64,000 nucleotides of DNA from Gemmatimonadaceae bacterium (GCA_036504815.1 DASXUN010000012.1:372001-436000), one strand, 5' to 3'; numbered from the stretch's first letter, positions 49,101-57,975 are shown. The notes: generated by a model not told the origin, from the sequence alone. Numbers and translations are program-made.

Positions 49101-49300
49101 GCATCAGCAACCTGCTCGATCGCAAGAACTGTTCGCAGGTCTTCGCCACCACGGGCAACTGCGATGGCGGCGCGTCGCCACAGGCACGGCTGCAGTCCGG
49201 AAACTTCACCGGCGAAGGCGAGTCCTCGACGTTCTTCGACCGTCCGCAATACCTCGCCGGTCGCCGGTCAATCAACGGCGGCCTCTCGATCAGCTTCTAA
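46190..49300 (+). CDS. TonB-dependent receptor with N-terminal carboxypeptidase-regulatory-like domain
   Basis: Outer-membrane gated channel; substrate unknown. After a signal peptide (cleavage near AEA-QTG) comes a 70-80-residue beta-sandwich (GVVTDAATGQPIEGAQVLL...GDYTVQARRIGYG), then a plug domain (GVQIRGGRAGETMTLIDDIP and GGMEPQYGNALSGVISTATR) and a long barrel ending in a terminal phenylalanine (GLSISF). 1036 residues. The GTG at 46190 is chosen over a start 48 bases upstream because GGGAGG lies six bases before it. First of five plus-strand genes for exported proteins; the partner of TonB and the sorting-domain protein downstream suggest a combined uptake/secretion role. Confidence 0.9.
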   Translation: MRPTPRFQAVSRCLTIALAFLLAARAEAQTGKITGVVTDAATGQPIEGAQVLLQGTGYGQVSGANGRFFILGVAPGDYTVQARRIGYGTQQTTVSIAIDVTREINFKLSSAANTLQAVQIVENQENLVELKQTGTTQSISQEELQTLPVRNIKDALQLQAGFTEVPQVSTDLTAFTAARRQGITGVQIRGGRAGETMTLIDDIPVNNFLFGGPALDLTNKAVAGVSTIKGGMEPQYGNALSGVISTATREGGTTIQGALDYETSKVGKAVGGVSDGLKGYDFIEGFLSGPVPATSNKLRFLLAGRSTGSASQVLQYDNKVFQPFESDTIARNINAGDLLAGWRAQGYTSERDAFAKLTYLFGPTTKLNFSAMHFENARMNVGFDWGLMGFSRANQCIDTYRNAYKSIDVVDACNTFYDTDRLTPTGRPTGAARNTYVAPATVSEARDLLTARFEQTAGRLNYKIVVGQLSGRRETCATFFSGVCMGERVADTNFDGRFAVAGVTSVDITPTEGTDEIAGHDKNTTRLARFDVQYQATDHHNLAMGLFYQGHDILFREVRDVGLNNIQLQPSDYKAKPWDAAAYLQDRIEYDFLTVRVGARFDYGRAGGTSFNNPLDPTNGTTQLTVCTDPQRFGLPATWATGIDPVTKQPVTGIAACGLIASKGDSARDIAFRNDMGQAAVRRAFSPRLGLSFPVTDRSSAFFNFGVYYQNPLYNNVYQGTGIGTPTEGTAQATQFNAQTYVGNPRLRAEQSVSYEMGYVSEFGKGNKYSLQFVAFSKDQSGLTGIRNGGYLKGTIVRVFDPGVTYGTNSPSYTVLVNQDFQTVRGFELEFRRRLSNFWTGRLSYAYSQATTNASPPDLETQRTTEEGDIVARKEIRSDLDQNHQLGGSLSFIVANKTPGIWGGRYLKNSSVSFTTRLASGFPYTPSLTFTGNSADRLERNSGSAPLTFTINMQAQKDWTVANVRYGAFLRISNLLDRKNCSQVFATTGNCDGGASPQARLQSGNFTGEGESSTFFDRPQYLAGRRSINGGLSISF

Positions 49301-49356
49301 TCCGACGTCGCCGGCGGAGCCCCCCGCCGGCCGCACCTGAATCAGGAGTGCCTCAG

Positions 49357-52300
49357 ATGGATCGGTTTGGCAGACTCTCCGTTCGACGCCTGATGGCTGT
49401 GCTTGGCGCGGCGCTCGCGCTCAGCGCCGCCGCGTTGCCGGCCCAAGTGGCCGTCGAGTCGCATCCGGACGATGAGCTGGTGCCCTCGAAGACCAAGAAG
49501 GCGGCCGGCTTCTCGATGTTCGGCCTCGGCGACTTCGCGCTTACCGGAATGCGCTCGGCGGGCAACTCGTGGTGGAAGACCACCTCGAACGGCCCGTCGG
49601 ACGACAACACCCTCTACAGCGCCGACCTGCCGGGACGCGTGCTCAGCCTCGGCGGCAACGGCGGCTTCTTCGAGCTTCAGCTCTGGATGGCCGCCTCGCG
49701 CGGTGACTGGGCGAAGTTCCGCGACATCGTCCCGTCACTCGAGAACGTGAAGGGCGGCGGCTGGAACCATCGCACCCAGCTCTCCCGCTGGACGTCGGAC
49801 CGCCGCGAGCTCGCCTTCACGGGACGCGACGGATCGGTGGGCTCGCTGTTCAGCGGCGTGACCTCCGAGTCCGGGACGGGGAGCTGTCGTGACAACAGCG
49901 CCCGGCCCAACTCGTTCATTGCCGCCGGACTCCCGCTGCTCGCCGGCTCCGACTGCCCCGACACGTGGGCCGGAAGCACCTTCGCCGGCGAGCGTCCCGT
50001 CCCCGATTCGGCGTGGCTCAACACGTTCAAGGCCGACCCGAACGGCTTCTCGTGGGACGACTGGAAGATCCCGGACAGCCGGCGTGCGCAGGACAAGCTC
50101 TACGGCGCGTTCCAGACCTTCGGCTCCGCGGTGGACTTTGGCCGCGAGCAGCGCTCGTACTTCGGCTCGGTGATTCCGGGCGGGAGCGGCGCGCCGATCA
50201 AGGAGGGCTACCCGATGGGCATCGAGTGGCGCTTCGAGGCGTGGTCGTACGCGGTGCCGACGGTCGCCGACGCGATGTTCTGGAAGGCGAACGTGATCAA
50301 CCGGAGCGCCGAGCTCTACGGCGTCGGGCTGAACTACGACTCGCTCTTCCTCGGCTTCATGACGCGTCCGTTTCCCAGTTCCACGCAGTCGCCGACGTTC
50401 TACCTCGACCTGAAGCGCCAGGCTTACATCGGGTCGATGATCAACCAGAACGCGACGAACTGCTACGGGGCGAACCACGGCGCGAACGTGACCGGCGGGT
50501 ACACCGCCGGCGGCCTCCTGGTGTCGCGCCTCTGCCTGTCGAACGCCTCCACGGCGCGCGGGCCGTTTGGCTCCTACCAGGCGATGGTGGTCTTCAAGAG
50601 CCCCATCGGCGACCTGCGCAACAAGAAGTTCACCGACCCGTCGTCGCCGTTCTACAACCCGACGCACCCGAACCGCGGCGACACGCTGAACATCAACCAG
50701 GCGAACGCCTGCGGCTTCACCTGCATCACGTCCAACGGCATCGGCGTGAGCGCGCGCGCGACGTACGGCCTGCTCACGGGCAACGAGACGGATGTCTTTG
50801 CCGCCGTCCGCCCGCCGTCGGAATGGAGCGCGCAGGGCTACTTCGACATGTTCCACAACTACGACTTCCCGACGCGCTGGTCGCCGCAGACGGGGCGCGC
50901 CGGCGGATTCGCGCGCTACGTCCCGCCCGGCAATTGGGACTACAACCACGACGGCAAGCTCGACACGCTGAAGGTCTTCCACTGCACCGACCCGGTGGCC
51001 TCGCTCAACCTCAACGGGTGCGTGGTGCCCTTCTCCGACACCATGCTGGGCGGCTTCCCGGCGACGGTGCACAACAACTACTGGGCCGGCGTGGGCCCCA
51101 TCAAGCTGAAGGCGGGCGACACCACCAGCTTCTGGGTGGCGTACCTGTCGACGACCGACTCCACGTCGCTGGAGAAGCTCATCGACAACTCGGTGGCGCT
51201 CTACCAGAACTTCTGGCTGAGTCCCGAGCCGCCGTGCCCGGTGAATGTCGTGTCGGCGGTGCCGACCGGCGGCAACCGGCAGTTCGACACCTTCCTGCGC
51301 CTGTACTTCGACCAGCAGCACAACGACTGCCAGGACAAGTTCCTGATCGAGCAGGCCAGGATATTGAAGGCCAGCCGGTCGCCCGGGGACGTCCGCCTGA
51401 AGGTCTTCAACCCGCGGATCGTGAACAGCATCCGCAAGATCGCGCTGCCGCGCGGCACGATCCTGCGCGACACCGTGGCCGTGGACACGATGCCGGGCAC
51501 GCAGGCCACCTGCTCGACGTCAGCGACGTTCAATGCGGCGCTCTGCCGCGTCGTGGTGGACACCGCGCTGGGCGTCATTGATTCCCTGCTCGTCTACAAG
51601 TCCTGCACCGGCGGCGGTTCGTACACGTCGTCGAGCGGCGTGGCGTGCTATCCGACCGTGGCGCGCGACGCCGCGGGCGGCGCCACCCGCTATGCGTGGC
51701 AGCGCTATGCGACGCTGGCGCGCGGCGCGAACGGGATGTGGCCGTCCGTCTACAGCGACGGCAGCATCACCGGCGGACTCACCTATACGTATGTGTTCGT
51801 CGGCCAGTCATTCCCGGCCTCGTGGGACATCGTCGATCTCGACAAGGACGGCCGCGTCGTCCCGTCGAAGTACACGATCCGCCCGGCGACCTTCAACGCG
51901 CTCTCCGCCAACACGGCGAACCGCAACGTGGCGTCGGTCTACATCCCGGTCAGCCGGCAGGCGGGCTCGACGGTCTCGTCCATCACGCTGACGCCGATCG
52001 CCAACGACACCATCGCGTCGTACTCCATCGCGACGCGCATCGAGAAGACCGTGCGCGGCAAGGATCCGATCGTCGGACGCCTGGTGCTTTCGGATTCGGC
52101 GGAAGTCGAGGCGTTCTATCAGACCGCCTCGGCGACGGTGCCGACGAAGACCACCGTGCGCCTGTTCCAGTTGGGCGACTCCGGCACCGTCGGCGCGACC
52201 AAGCGCTACCCGGTGCGCACGGAGTCGTATACGGTGAACGGTGCCGTGGATGTCGCCGGCCGGCCGACCGTCACCGAGGTGGTGAGTGGGGCGAGCCGGA

Positions 52301-53634
52301 CCGTCTTCTCGCGGTTCCGCACGCCGGCCACGCGACGGCTGCAGTTGACGTTCCTGCAGGGGGGCGTGCCGATGTACGTCTCCGACACGCTCTCCGCGTC
52401 GGATGACAACACGCCACCGAACACGCTGGTGAACCCGAACTACGTCGGCATGCTCTTCGCCATCGACACGTCGCGCCAGCGTTCGCTGCGCGGCACGTTC
52501 TGGCAGGCCGAGGGCATTCCGGTGCAGCTGTCCGGAACGTCGCCGACGCTCGGCTGGGTGCCCGGCACCGTGCGCGACACCACCGCATACACCCGCTACC
52601 AGATCACCTTCAGCGGGCGCGAGTTCGGGCCGGGGTATCCGTTCACCTTCGACCGGACGCGTCAGGACAAGCTGGCGTCGGATTACGCCGCGTCGCTCGC
52701 GGCGCGCACGAACGCCGGCAAGACCGACAACTCGGCCAACGCGGCCGCGGCGCTGAACCTGGCGCTCAACCGCACCAACATCACCACCGACTCGCTGGCC
52801 TCCATCGGCATCCCGTTCACGGTCAAGAACACCTTCCTCAACGCCGGCGTCTCGGTGGCGGTGCTGAAGAGTGCCCGGCCCACCACCGCCGTGCTCGGCA
52901 CGAATGCCGACACGCTGCGCGTGCCGGTGCCGGCCGACCAGTGGATTCCCGGTGACCAGCTGTACTTCATTGAAACGTTCAAGGTGGTGCGCCTCGACAC
53001 GGTCACCGCATCGCCGCTGGTGCGCCGTATCCGGCTGGCGAACGGCGTCCCCGACTCGGTGACCGTCTCCCGCGTCACCTGGGGCCCGACGCGCATCGCG
53101 TGCGGCACGCCGGTCACCTGCAACCCGCTCAGCGGCATCGGCGGGACGGGCTACACGGCGACCAACGCGAATCAGACGCTGAACGTGCTGTACTACCGCC
53201 CCATCCGCGGGATGCCGGCGTTCACGTACAGCATCACCCCGGACGTCGCGGGCGAGAACATCACGTCGGTGAAGGAGGGCGACCTGTCGCTCGTCCGCGT
53301 GGTGCCGAACCCGTACATCATGTTCTCGCATTACGAACAGACGGCGGGGCTGTCGCGCCTGATGTTCACGCACCTCCCCCCGACCGGCACGATCCGCATC
53401 TACACGGCGTCGGGGCAGCTCGTGCAGCAGCTGAAGTGGACCCCGTCGGACCTGCAGCGCAATTGCCGCGCGACGGTGAACACCACGCAGTGCAACGACG
53501 CGGGTGACCTGATGTGGAACATGCGCACGCGCGAGGACCTCGAAGTCGGACCTGGCTTCTACGTCTTCGTGGTGAGCACCGAGGTCGGCGGCAAGAAGGT
53601 CGACAAGCTCGGCAAGTTCGTGATCATCCGCTAA
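49357..53634 (+). CDS. large secreted protein with type IX-like C-terminal sorting domain
   Basis: A 1425-residue protein I cannot assign to a known family over most of its length. A Sec signal peptide (cleavage near LPA-QVA) is followed by many Trp/Tyr/Asn-rich beta segments and over ten cysteines, consistent with a disulfide-containing surface protein. Two calcium-loop-like stretches occur (D528-YNHDGKLD and D827-LDKDGRVV). The last 110 residues start VVPNP (1315-1319) and continue FTHLPP, IRIYTASGQLV, WNMRTRE, VGPGFYVFVV and GKFVIIR, the layout of type IX secretion tails (also like FlgD Ig domains). AGGAG lies eight bases before the ATG. It is followed after 15 bases by a PorV-like gene. 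Confidence 0.85.
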   Translation: MDRFGRLSVRRLMAVLGAALALSAAALPAQVAVESHPDDELVPSKTKKAAGFSMFGLGDFALTGMRSAGNSWWKTTSNGPSDDNTLYSADLPGRVLSLGGNGGFFELQLWMAASRGDWAKFRDIVPSLENVKGGGWNHRTQLSRWTSDRRELAFTGRDGSVGSLFSGVTSESGTGSCRDNSARPNSFIAAGLPLLAGSDCPDTWAGSTFAGERPVPDSAWLNTFKADPNGFSWDDWKIPDSRRAQDKLYGAFQTFGSAVDFGREQRSYFGSVIPGGSGAPIKEGYPMGIEWRFEAWSYAVPTVADAMFWKANVINRSAELYGVGLNYDSLFLGFMTRPFPSSTQSPTFYLDLKRQAYIGSMINQNATNCYGANHGANVTGGYTAGGLLVSRLCLSNASTARGPFGSYQAMVVFKSPIGDLRNKKFTDPSSPFYNPTHPNRGDTLNINQANACGFTCITSNGIGVSARATYGLLTGNETDVFAAVRPPSEWSAQGYFDMFHNYDFPTRWSPQTGRAGGFARYVPPGNWDYNHDGKLDTLKVFHCTDPVASLNLNGCVVPFSDTMLGGFPATVHNNYWAGVGPIKLKAGDTTSFWVAYLSTTDSTSLEKLIDNSVALYQNFWLSPEPPCPVNVVSAVPTGGNRQFDTFLRLYFDQQHNDCQDKFLIEQARILKASRSPGDVRLKVFNPRIVNSIRKIALPRGTILRDTVAVDTMPGTQATCSTSATFNAALCRVVVDTALGVIDSLLVYKSCTGGGSYTSSSGVACYPTVARDAAGGATRYAWQRYATLARGANGMWPSVYSDGSITGGLTYTYVFVGQSFPASWDIVDLDKDGRVVPSKYTIRPATFNALSANTANRNVASVYIPVSRQAGSTVSSITLTPIANDTIASYSIATRIEKTVRGKDPIVGRLVLSDSAEVEAFYQTASATVPTKTTVRLFQLGDSGTVGATKRYPVRTESYTVNGAVDVAGRPTVTEVVSGASRTVFSRFRTPATRRLQLTFLQGGVPMYVSDTLSASDDNTPPNTLVNPNYVGMLFAIDTSRQRSLRGTFWQAEGIPVQLSGTSPTLGWVPGTVRDTTAYTRYQITFSGREFGPGYPFTFDRTRQDKLASDYAASLAARTNAGKTDNSANAAAALNLALNRTNITTDSLASIGIPFTVKNTFLNAGVSVAVLKSARPTTAVLGTNADTLRVPVPADQWIPGDQLYFIETFKVVRLDTVTASPLVRRIRLANGVPDSVTVSRVTWGPTRIACGTPVTCNPLSGIGGTGYTATNANQTLNVLYYRPIRGMPAFTYSITPDVAGENITSVKEGDLSLVRVVPNPYIMFSHYEQTAGLSRLMFTHLPPTGTIRIYTASGQLVQQLKWTPSDLQRNCRATVNTTQCNDAGDLMWNMRTREDLEVGPGFYVFVVSTEVGGKKVDKLGKFVIIR

Positions 53635-53649
53635 CCGGGGCGACCACTC

Positions 53650-54759
53650 ATGACATTCAACACCCATCGCCTTGCCTCCGCCGCGTGCGCCCTCCTCTGG
53701 GGGGCGTCGCTGGCGGCGCAGGGCACCATCATCGTCCCGGAAGCGACCGACCGCACATCACGCGTCGGCACGCGCGGGGCCAACTTCCTCGAGATCTCCA
53801 TCGGGGCGCGCTCGACCGCGATGGCGTCGTCGGTCGTGTCCACGATCGACGGACCGGAGGCCATGTTCTGGAATCCGGCCGGCATCGTGACGAACGCCGA
53901 CATCTCGGCGATCGTCAGCTACATGCAGCTGTACGGCAGCAGCAGCGGCATCACCAACACCGCGGCGGCGCTGACGATGCCGCTCGGCCAGGGCGCGCTG
54001 GGGCTCGCCTTCACGCAGTTCACCTCCGGCTCCATCGATCGCACGACGGAAGTCGCGCCCGATGGCGACGACCCGGCCTTCCCGGGACAGTTCTCGTACA
54101 CGGGATCGGCGCTAGCGCTGCAGTACGCGCGCAACATCACCGATCGCCTGGCGGCCTCGGCGGGGCTCCGCCTCGTGCAGGAGGGCATCGACTTCGCCCA
54201 GAACCGGTACTTCGGGTTCGACCTGGCGACGCGCTTCCGCACCGGCCTCTACGGGCTGAGCGTGGCGGCGGCGATCACCAACATCGGGCCGAGCAACCGG
54301 TTCACGGGGAGCGGCATCGAGCGGCGCGTCTCGGCGCCGCGCGAGAACGGCTTCGCCACCGGCGGCTCCATCCCGGTGCAGTTCAACACGCGGCAGGTGC
54401 AGCTCCCCACCGGCTTCCGGGTCGGACTGGAGTCGCACCTCATCGGCGACGCGGAGGCGCTGTTCGGCGCGAACAAGAAACACTCCCTCGTGGGCGAGCT
54501 CGACTTCTTCGACGCCATCGACACGGACGTGCAGCCGTCCCTCGGCTTCGAGTACGGCTACAAGGCGAACTACTTCCTGCGCGTCGGCAAGCGCTGGTTC
54601 AACGAGCAGCACGCGCCGTGGAAGTTCGCCGACGGCCTCTCGTTCGGCGGCGGCGTGAACATCCCGGTGCTCGGCCGCAAGCTCACGCTTGACTACGCCT
54701 ACACCACGATGGGGGAACTGCAGAACAATCAGGTTCTCAGCTTCCACATCGGCAAATAA
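53650..54759 (+). CDS. PorV/PorQ-like outer-membrane beta-barrel protein
   Basis: In Bacteroidetes, PorV is an outer-membrane barrel that carries type IX substrates away from the translocon. This 369-residue homologue has a signal peptide (cleavage near LAA-QGT) and the family's most conserved stretch, GARSTAMASSVVSTIDGPEA and then FWNPAGI (51-79). Amphipathic beta strands fill the remainder. Its position directly after a gene for a protein with a type IX-like tail supports the role, but the core components (SprA/Sov, PorK-PorN) are not in this window. Confidence 0.85.
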   Translation: MTFNTHRLASAACALLWGASLAAQGTIIVPEATDRTSRVGTRGANFLEISIGARSTAMASSVVSTIDGPEAMFWNPAGIVTNADISAIVSYMQLYGSSSGITNTAAALTMPLGQGALGLAFTQFTSGSIDRTTEVAPDGDDPAFPGQFSYTGSALALQYARNITDRLAASAGLRLVQEGIDFAQNRYFGFDLATRFRTGLYGLSVAAAITNIGPSNRFTGSGIERRVSAPRENGFATGGSIPVQFNTRQVQLPTGFRVGLESHLIGDAEALFGANKKHSLVGELDFFDAIDTDVQPSLGFEYGYKANYFLRVGKRWFNEQHAPWKFADGLSFGGGVNIPVLGRKLTLDYAYTTMGELQNNQVLSFHIGK

Positions 54760-54779
54760 CCCTCGGGAGACCATCAAAC

Positions 54780-55484
54780 ATGCGCAGACTCATCGCGCTC
54801 GTCGGTGCCGGGCTCCTGGGCGCGTCGTCGCTGGGAGCACAGACCCAGCCGAAGATGTTCGACCTGGGCGTGCAGTTTGGCCAGCAGACGTTCGACAAGT
54901 CGACGGCGCTCAAGGCGACGCCCTTCGTGGGGCTCGACGCCACCTACGAGCTCCCGTGGAATCCGCTCAAGCTCGCCATCAAGGGATCGACGCTCGGCGT
55001 CGGCCTGCTGGTGGACGTGTCGCGGCCGGTGACCGACGGCTCGCAGTTCCCCGTGGTCGCCTTCGACTTCGGCGACACGACGTTCCTGTACGAAGTGGCA
55101 CAGCGCATCACGCTCGTCCAGGCCGGGTTGCAGGCCGTGGCGGGCATCCCGGTGGCCCGGGGGCGCGTGTATGGCTTCGCGGGATCCGGCATCTACGCGA
55201 TGTTCATGGATCCGCGCGCGGAGCGTCACAACCACAAGGTCTCGAATCCGATGGCCACCTTCGGCGGCGGCGTCAACTATCCGCTGACGTCCACGATCGG
55301 GTTGAGCGCCCAGGCGCGCGCCGTGACGTACACGAACTTCAACCGCCGCGAGCTCGACGCGACCATCGGCTACATCCAGGACCGGCGCATCCGCGACGCC
55401 CTGCCGGCGCCGCACCCCGCGTCCAAGACCCCGACGAACATGCAGTACTCGCTCGTCTTCAAGTACATCCCCGGAGGGAAGTGA
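54780..55484 (+). CDS. outer-membrane beta-barrel protein
   Basis: A 234-residue protein with a signal peptide (cleavage near LGA-QTQ). About eight alternating-hydrophobicity strands with Gly/aromatic girdle residues follow, for example YGFAGSGIYAMFMDP and GLSAQARAVTYTNF. It looks like a small OmpA/OmpX-type barrel of unknown function. GGGAGA precedes the ATG by about ten bases. It ends one base before the next gene, so it is clearly part of this operon. Confidence 0.75.
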   Translation: MRRLIALVGAGLLGASSLGAQTQPKMFDLGVQFGQQTFDKSTALKATPFVGLDATYELPWNPLKLAIKGSTLGVGLLVDVSRPVTDGSQFPVVAFDFGDTTFLYEVAQRITLVQAGLQAVAGIPVARGRVYGFAGSGIYAMFMDPRAERHNHKVSNPMATFGGGVNYPLTSTIGLSAQARAVTYTNFNRRELDATIGYIQDRRIRDALPAPHPASKTPTNMQYSLVFKYIPGGK

Positions 55485-55485
55485 G

Positions 55486-56793
55486 ATGCGCACCTCTCAT
55501 CGAGCCCTCGCCATCGCCATCGGGGCCGCGTTTGTGCTGGCGGCCTGCCAGACCGATCCCATCTCCGGCCCGTCGCGCGTCGTGGGCGAGCCGCTGCTCG
55601 ACATGGTGTTCGGACCGGCCGGCAATGCCGCCTTCCCCATCGTGTCGGGCGCGCGCATCACGTCGGCGAGCGCGCGCGACACCATCGAGTTCAACGTGTC
55701 GAACCTCCCGCCCACGGGCGCCGGCGTCACCTATCAGGTCACGCTGGTCGACACCGCGTCGGGGCTCATGGCGGCGCCCGCGGCGCGCATCATTCGCACC
55801 ATGCGCAGCCGCCGTCCGGTGAACCGTGACTCGTCGGTCGCCATCGTCAGGGCCGACACGGCCGCGGCCGCGCAGTTCTCCATCAGTGACACCGCGACGA
55901 CGGTGAGCATCCGCATTGCCAGCGCCAGCATCCCCAACTTCACGCACGTGATGCTGCGAGCGTCGGGCGAAGGGTCGGTGCCGACGACGATGCCCGCCGC
56001 GCGCACCGGCTTCCTCGCGTTCCGCTTCAAGAGCGGCGCCGCGTACGCCGTGCAGGGCAGCACGTTCGGATCGTTTGCCAAGGCCTCCGCCGACCGGCTC
56101 CCCTTCGTGGTGTCGGCGTACGTGGTCAACGCGAGTTTCTGGGGTGACCAGATCCGCCTGAGTTTCCGCAACCTGATCCGTCCGCCCGCGGGCTTCCGAT
56201 ACGCCGCCTGGCTGGTGGATGAGCGCACCGGAACCGCCACGCGCGTGGGCGGCATCCTGTCGCCGGTGCCGGAGAACGCGCCGCTCGACGACGCGGACCT
56301 CGGCACGGGCCAGTGGTACAACAGCGTCGGCGTGCTCGAGGCGCAGGTGCGCGGCGACATGAAGGCGCTCAACGTGCAGCCGCAGGATTACTCGTTCCTC
56401 GCACTCGTGCTCGAGCCCTACGGCGGCACTGCCGTTCCGACGCGCCCCGGGGTGGCGTACGTGCTGTCGGCGACCATTCCGAACTCCGTCGCCAGTCGCT
56501 CCGCCACCCCCGGCAAGATCTTCGGAACCGTCACGAGCAGTTCGGGCAAGAGCCCGTTGAACACCACGGTCTACCTGCAGGGCATCAACATGACGGTGCC
56601 AGGACAGATTGGCTCGGCGTCCGCCACCGGCACGTGGCAGTTCCGCGCCGTGCCGACGGGCACGTACAAGGTGTACGCGATCCCGCTCGGAGATGCCGTC
56701 ATCCGCGACTCGACGACGGTGACGGTCGGCTCGAAGAAGGTGAACAACGTGCTGACCGGCGATTCCGTGTTCGTGACGCTTCGCATTCCGTAG
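55486..56793 (+). CDS. lipoprotein with C-terminal carboxypeptidase-regulatory-like domain
   Basis: A 435-residue lipoprotein (lipobox LAAC, lipidated at C21), probably on the outer membrane. The middle part is beta-rich and unassigned. The last 90 residues (KIFGTVTSSSGKSPLNTTVYLQG and then FRAVPTGTYKVYAIPLGD) resemble the beta-sandwich found at the N-terminus of the receptor at 46190. GGAGG lies eight bases before the ATG. It is the last gene of the five-gene operon, 20 bases before the terminator hairpin. Confidence 0.8.
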   Translation: MRTSHRALAIAIGAAFVLAACQTDPISGPSRVVGEPLLDMVFGPAGNAAFPIVSGARITSASARDTIEFNVSNLPPTGAGVTYQVTLVDTASGLMAAPAARIIRTMRSRRPVNRDSSVAIVRADTAAAAQFSISDTATTVSIRIASASIPNFTHVMLRASGEGSVPTTMPAARTGFLAFRFKSGAAYAVQGSTFGSFAKASADRLPFVVSAYVVNASFWGDQIRLSFRNLIRPPAGFRYAAWLVDERTGTATRVGGILSPVPENAPLDDADLGTGQWYNSVGVLEAQVRGDMKALNVQPQDYSFLALVLEPYGGTAVPTRPGVAYVLSATIPNSVASRSATPGKIFGTVTSSSGKSPLNTTVYLQGINMTVPGQIGSASATGTWQFRAVPTGTYKVYAIPLGDAVIRDSTTVTVGSKKVNNVLTGDSVFVTLRIP

Positions 56794-56813
56794 CGCGCGC
56801 CGAGTTGAGACAG

Positions 56814-56850
56814 ACGGCCGCCGGACTTTATCCGGCGGCCGTTTGTTTTT
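56814..56850 (+). terminator. intrinsic terminator of the secretion/receptor operon
   Basis: A perfect 11-bp stem ACGGCCGCCGG/CCGGCGGCCGT with a seven-base loop, followed by TTGTTTTT. Textbook form. Confidence 0.85.
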
Positions 56851-56893
56851 GTGCAGCTCGCTTTGCGAACATCGCGTCAGTGTGCGCGTTGGT

Positions 56894-56928
56894 CATCCGC
56901 CATCCGCCATCCGCGCTCCGCCATCCGC
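56894..56928. repeat. short CATCCGC tandem repeat
   Basis: Four imperfect copies of CATCCGC(C) in a row upstream of the ROK promoter. It has the low-complexity look of one arm of the palindromic elements elsewhere in the window but no opposing arm. Confidence 0.5.
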
Positions 56929-56941
56929 GTCCGCCGCTCCC

Positions 56942-56970
56942 GTGACAGCCCGGCCCAGTCGTCGTAAGTT
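56942..56970 (+). promoter_or_regulatory. candidate promoter of the ROK-MFS genes
   Basis: GTGACA (56942-56947), exactly 17 bases, TAAGTT (56965-56970), followed by TT. The leader to the ATG at 57022 would be about 45 bases with AGGA near the start codon. Confidence 0.5.
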
Positions 56971-57021
56971 TTCCGCGCGCCCCCGGCTCGTGCGCACCGC
57001 AGGACACGCGAGGACACAGAC

Positions 57022-57975
57022 ATGGCAGTAATCGGGCTTGATCTTGGCGGCACGAAGCTCGCCGGGGCAGTCTTCGATGCAAGCGGCGCCGTCATCGCCG
57101 AGGACAATAGCCTCATCGAGCGGCGCGGCGGCGGCGAGGTGGGGACGCTCGTGATCGCCGCCCTGCAGCGCCTGATGGCCAAGGCGCCGGACGTGGCCGC
57201 CATCGGACTTTCCGTTCCCGGCATCGCGCATTCAAAGTCGGGGCGCGTCTGGGCGCCCAACATCGCGGGATGGGACGACTATCCCCTGCGCGACGAGATT
57301 CGCGCCTCGCTGTCGTACGAGGACCTGCCGGTGGTGATCGAGGCCGACCGCTCCTGCTGCATCATGGGCGAGGTTTGGCACGGCGCGGCGCGCGGCTGCC
57401 GCAATGCCGTCTTCCTGACGGTGGGCACGGGGATTGGCGCCGGCATTCTCGTGGACGGACGGATCCTGCACGGCGCCCACGACATTGCGGGCGCCATCGG
57501 CTGGCTCGCGCTCGAGCGGCCGTGGGACGAGAAGTATCGCAGTTGCGGCGCCTTCGAGCATTACGCCTCGGGCGACGGCATTGCCCGGTACGCGCACGAG
57601 CTGATGGCGGAGCGTCCCGGATACCAGGGCGCGCTGCGCGCCGTTCCCGCGGGGACGCTCCGCGCGCCCGATGTCTTCCGGCTCTACGACACCGGCGACG
57701 AAGTGGCGATGGCCGTGCTGCATCGCGCCGTGGAGCTCTGGGGGATGGCCGCGGCCAATCTCGTGAGCCTGTTCAATCCGGAGCGGATCATTTTCGGGGG
57801 CGGCGTCTTCGGTCCGGCGGCGCGGTTCCTGCCCGACATCGCGCGTGAGGCGCGGCGCTGGGCGCAGCCCATCAGCATCACGCAGGTGGAGCTGGCCGCG
57901 TCGGCGCTGGGCGGCACCGCCGCGCTGCACGGCGCGGCGCATTTCGCGCAGCGCACCGTCTCGTCCCTCGCCTAG
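57022..57975 (+). CDS. ROK-family sugar kinase homologue with altered zinc and sugar motifs
   Basis: By family a cytoplasmic hexose or amino-sugar kinase. The 317 residues contain the ATP loop DLGGTK (7-12), the catalytic aspartate D109, GTGIGAGIL (135-143) and E179-HYASG. Two ROK hallmarks are changed. The E-x-G-H sugar/zinc motif reads A158-I-G-W161, and the CxCGxxGCxE zinc motif reads RSCGAFE with one cysteine left. The zinc site is probably gone, so substrate choice may differ or the protein may have lost kinase activity. It is followed by an MFS transporter 12 bases on, suggesting a sugar import role. Confidence 0.85.
   Translation: MAVIGLDLGGTKLAGAVFDASGAVIAEDNSLIERRGGGEVGTLVIAALQRLMAKAPDVAAIGLSVPGIAHSKSGRVWAPNIAGWDDYPLRDEIRASLSYEDLPVVIEADRSCCIMGEVWHGAARGCRNAVFLTVGTGIGAGILVDGRILHGAHDIAGAIGWLALERPWDEKYRSCGAFEHYASGDGIARYAHELMAERPGYQGALRAVPAGTLRAPDVFRLYDTGDEVAMAVLHRAVELWGMAAANLVSLFNPERIIFGGGVFGPAARFLPDIAREARRWAQPISITQVELAASALGGTAALHGAAHFAQRTVSSLA

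Noticed and set aside
51808-53667. 619-codon open frame on the minus strand opposite the large secreted protein
   Set aside because: Composition is shadow-like (Arg/Val/His-rich), with no ribosome-binding site; the plus-strand frame has a signal peptide and a sorting domain.
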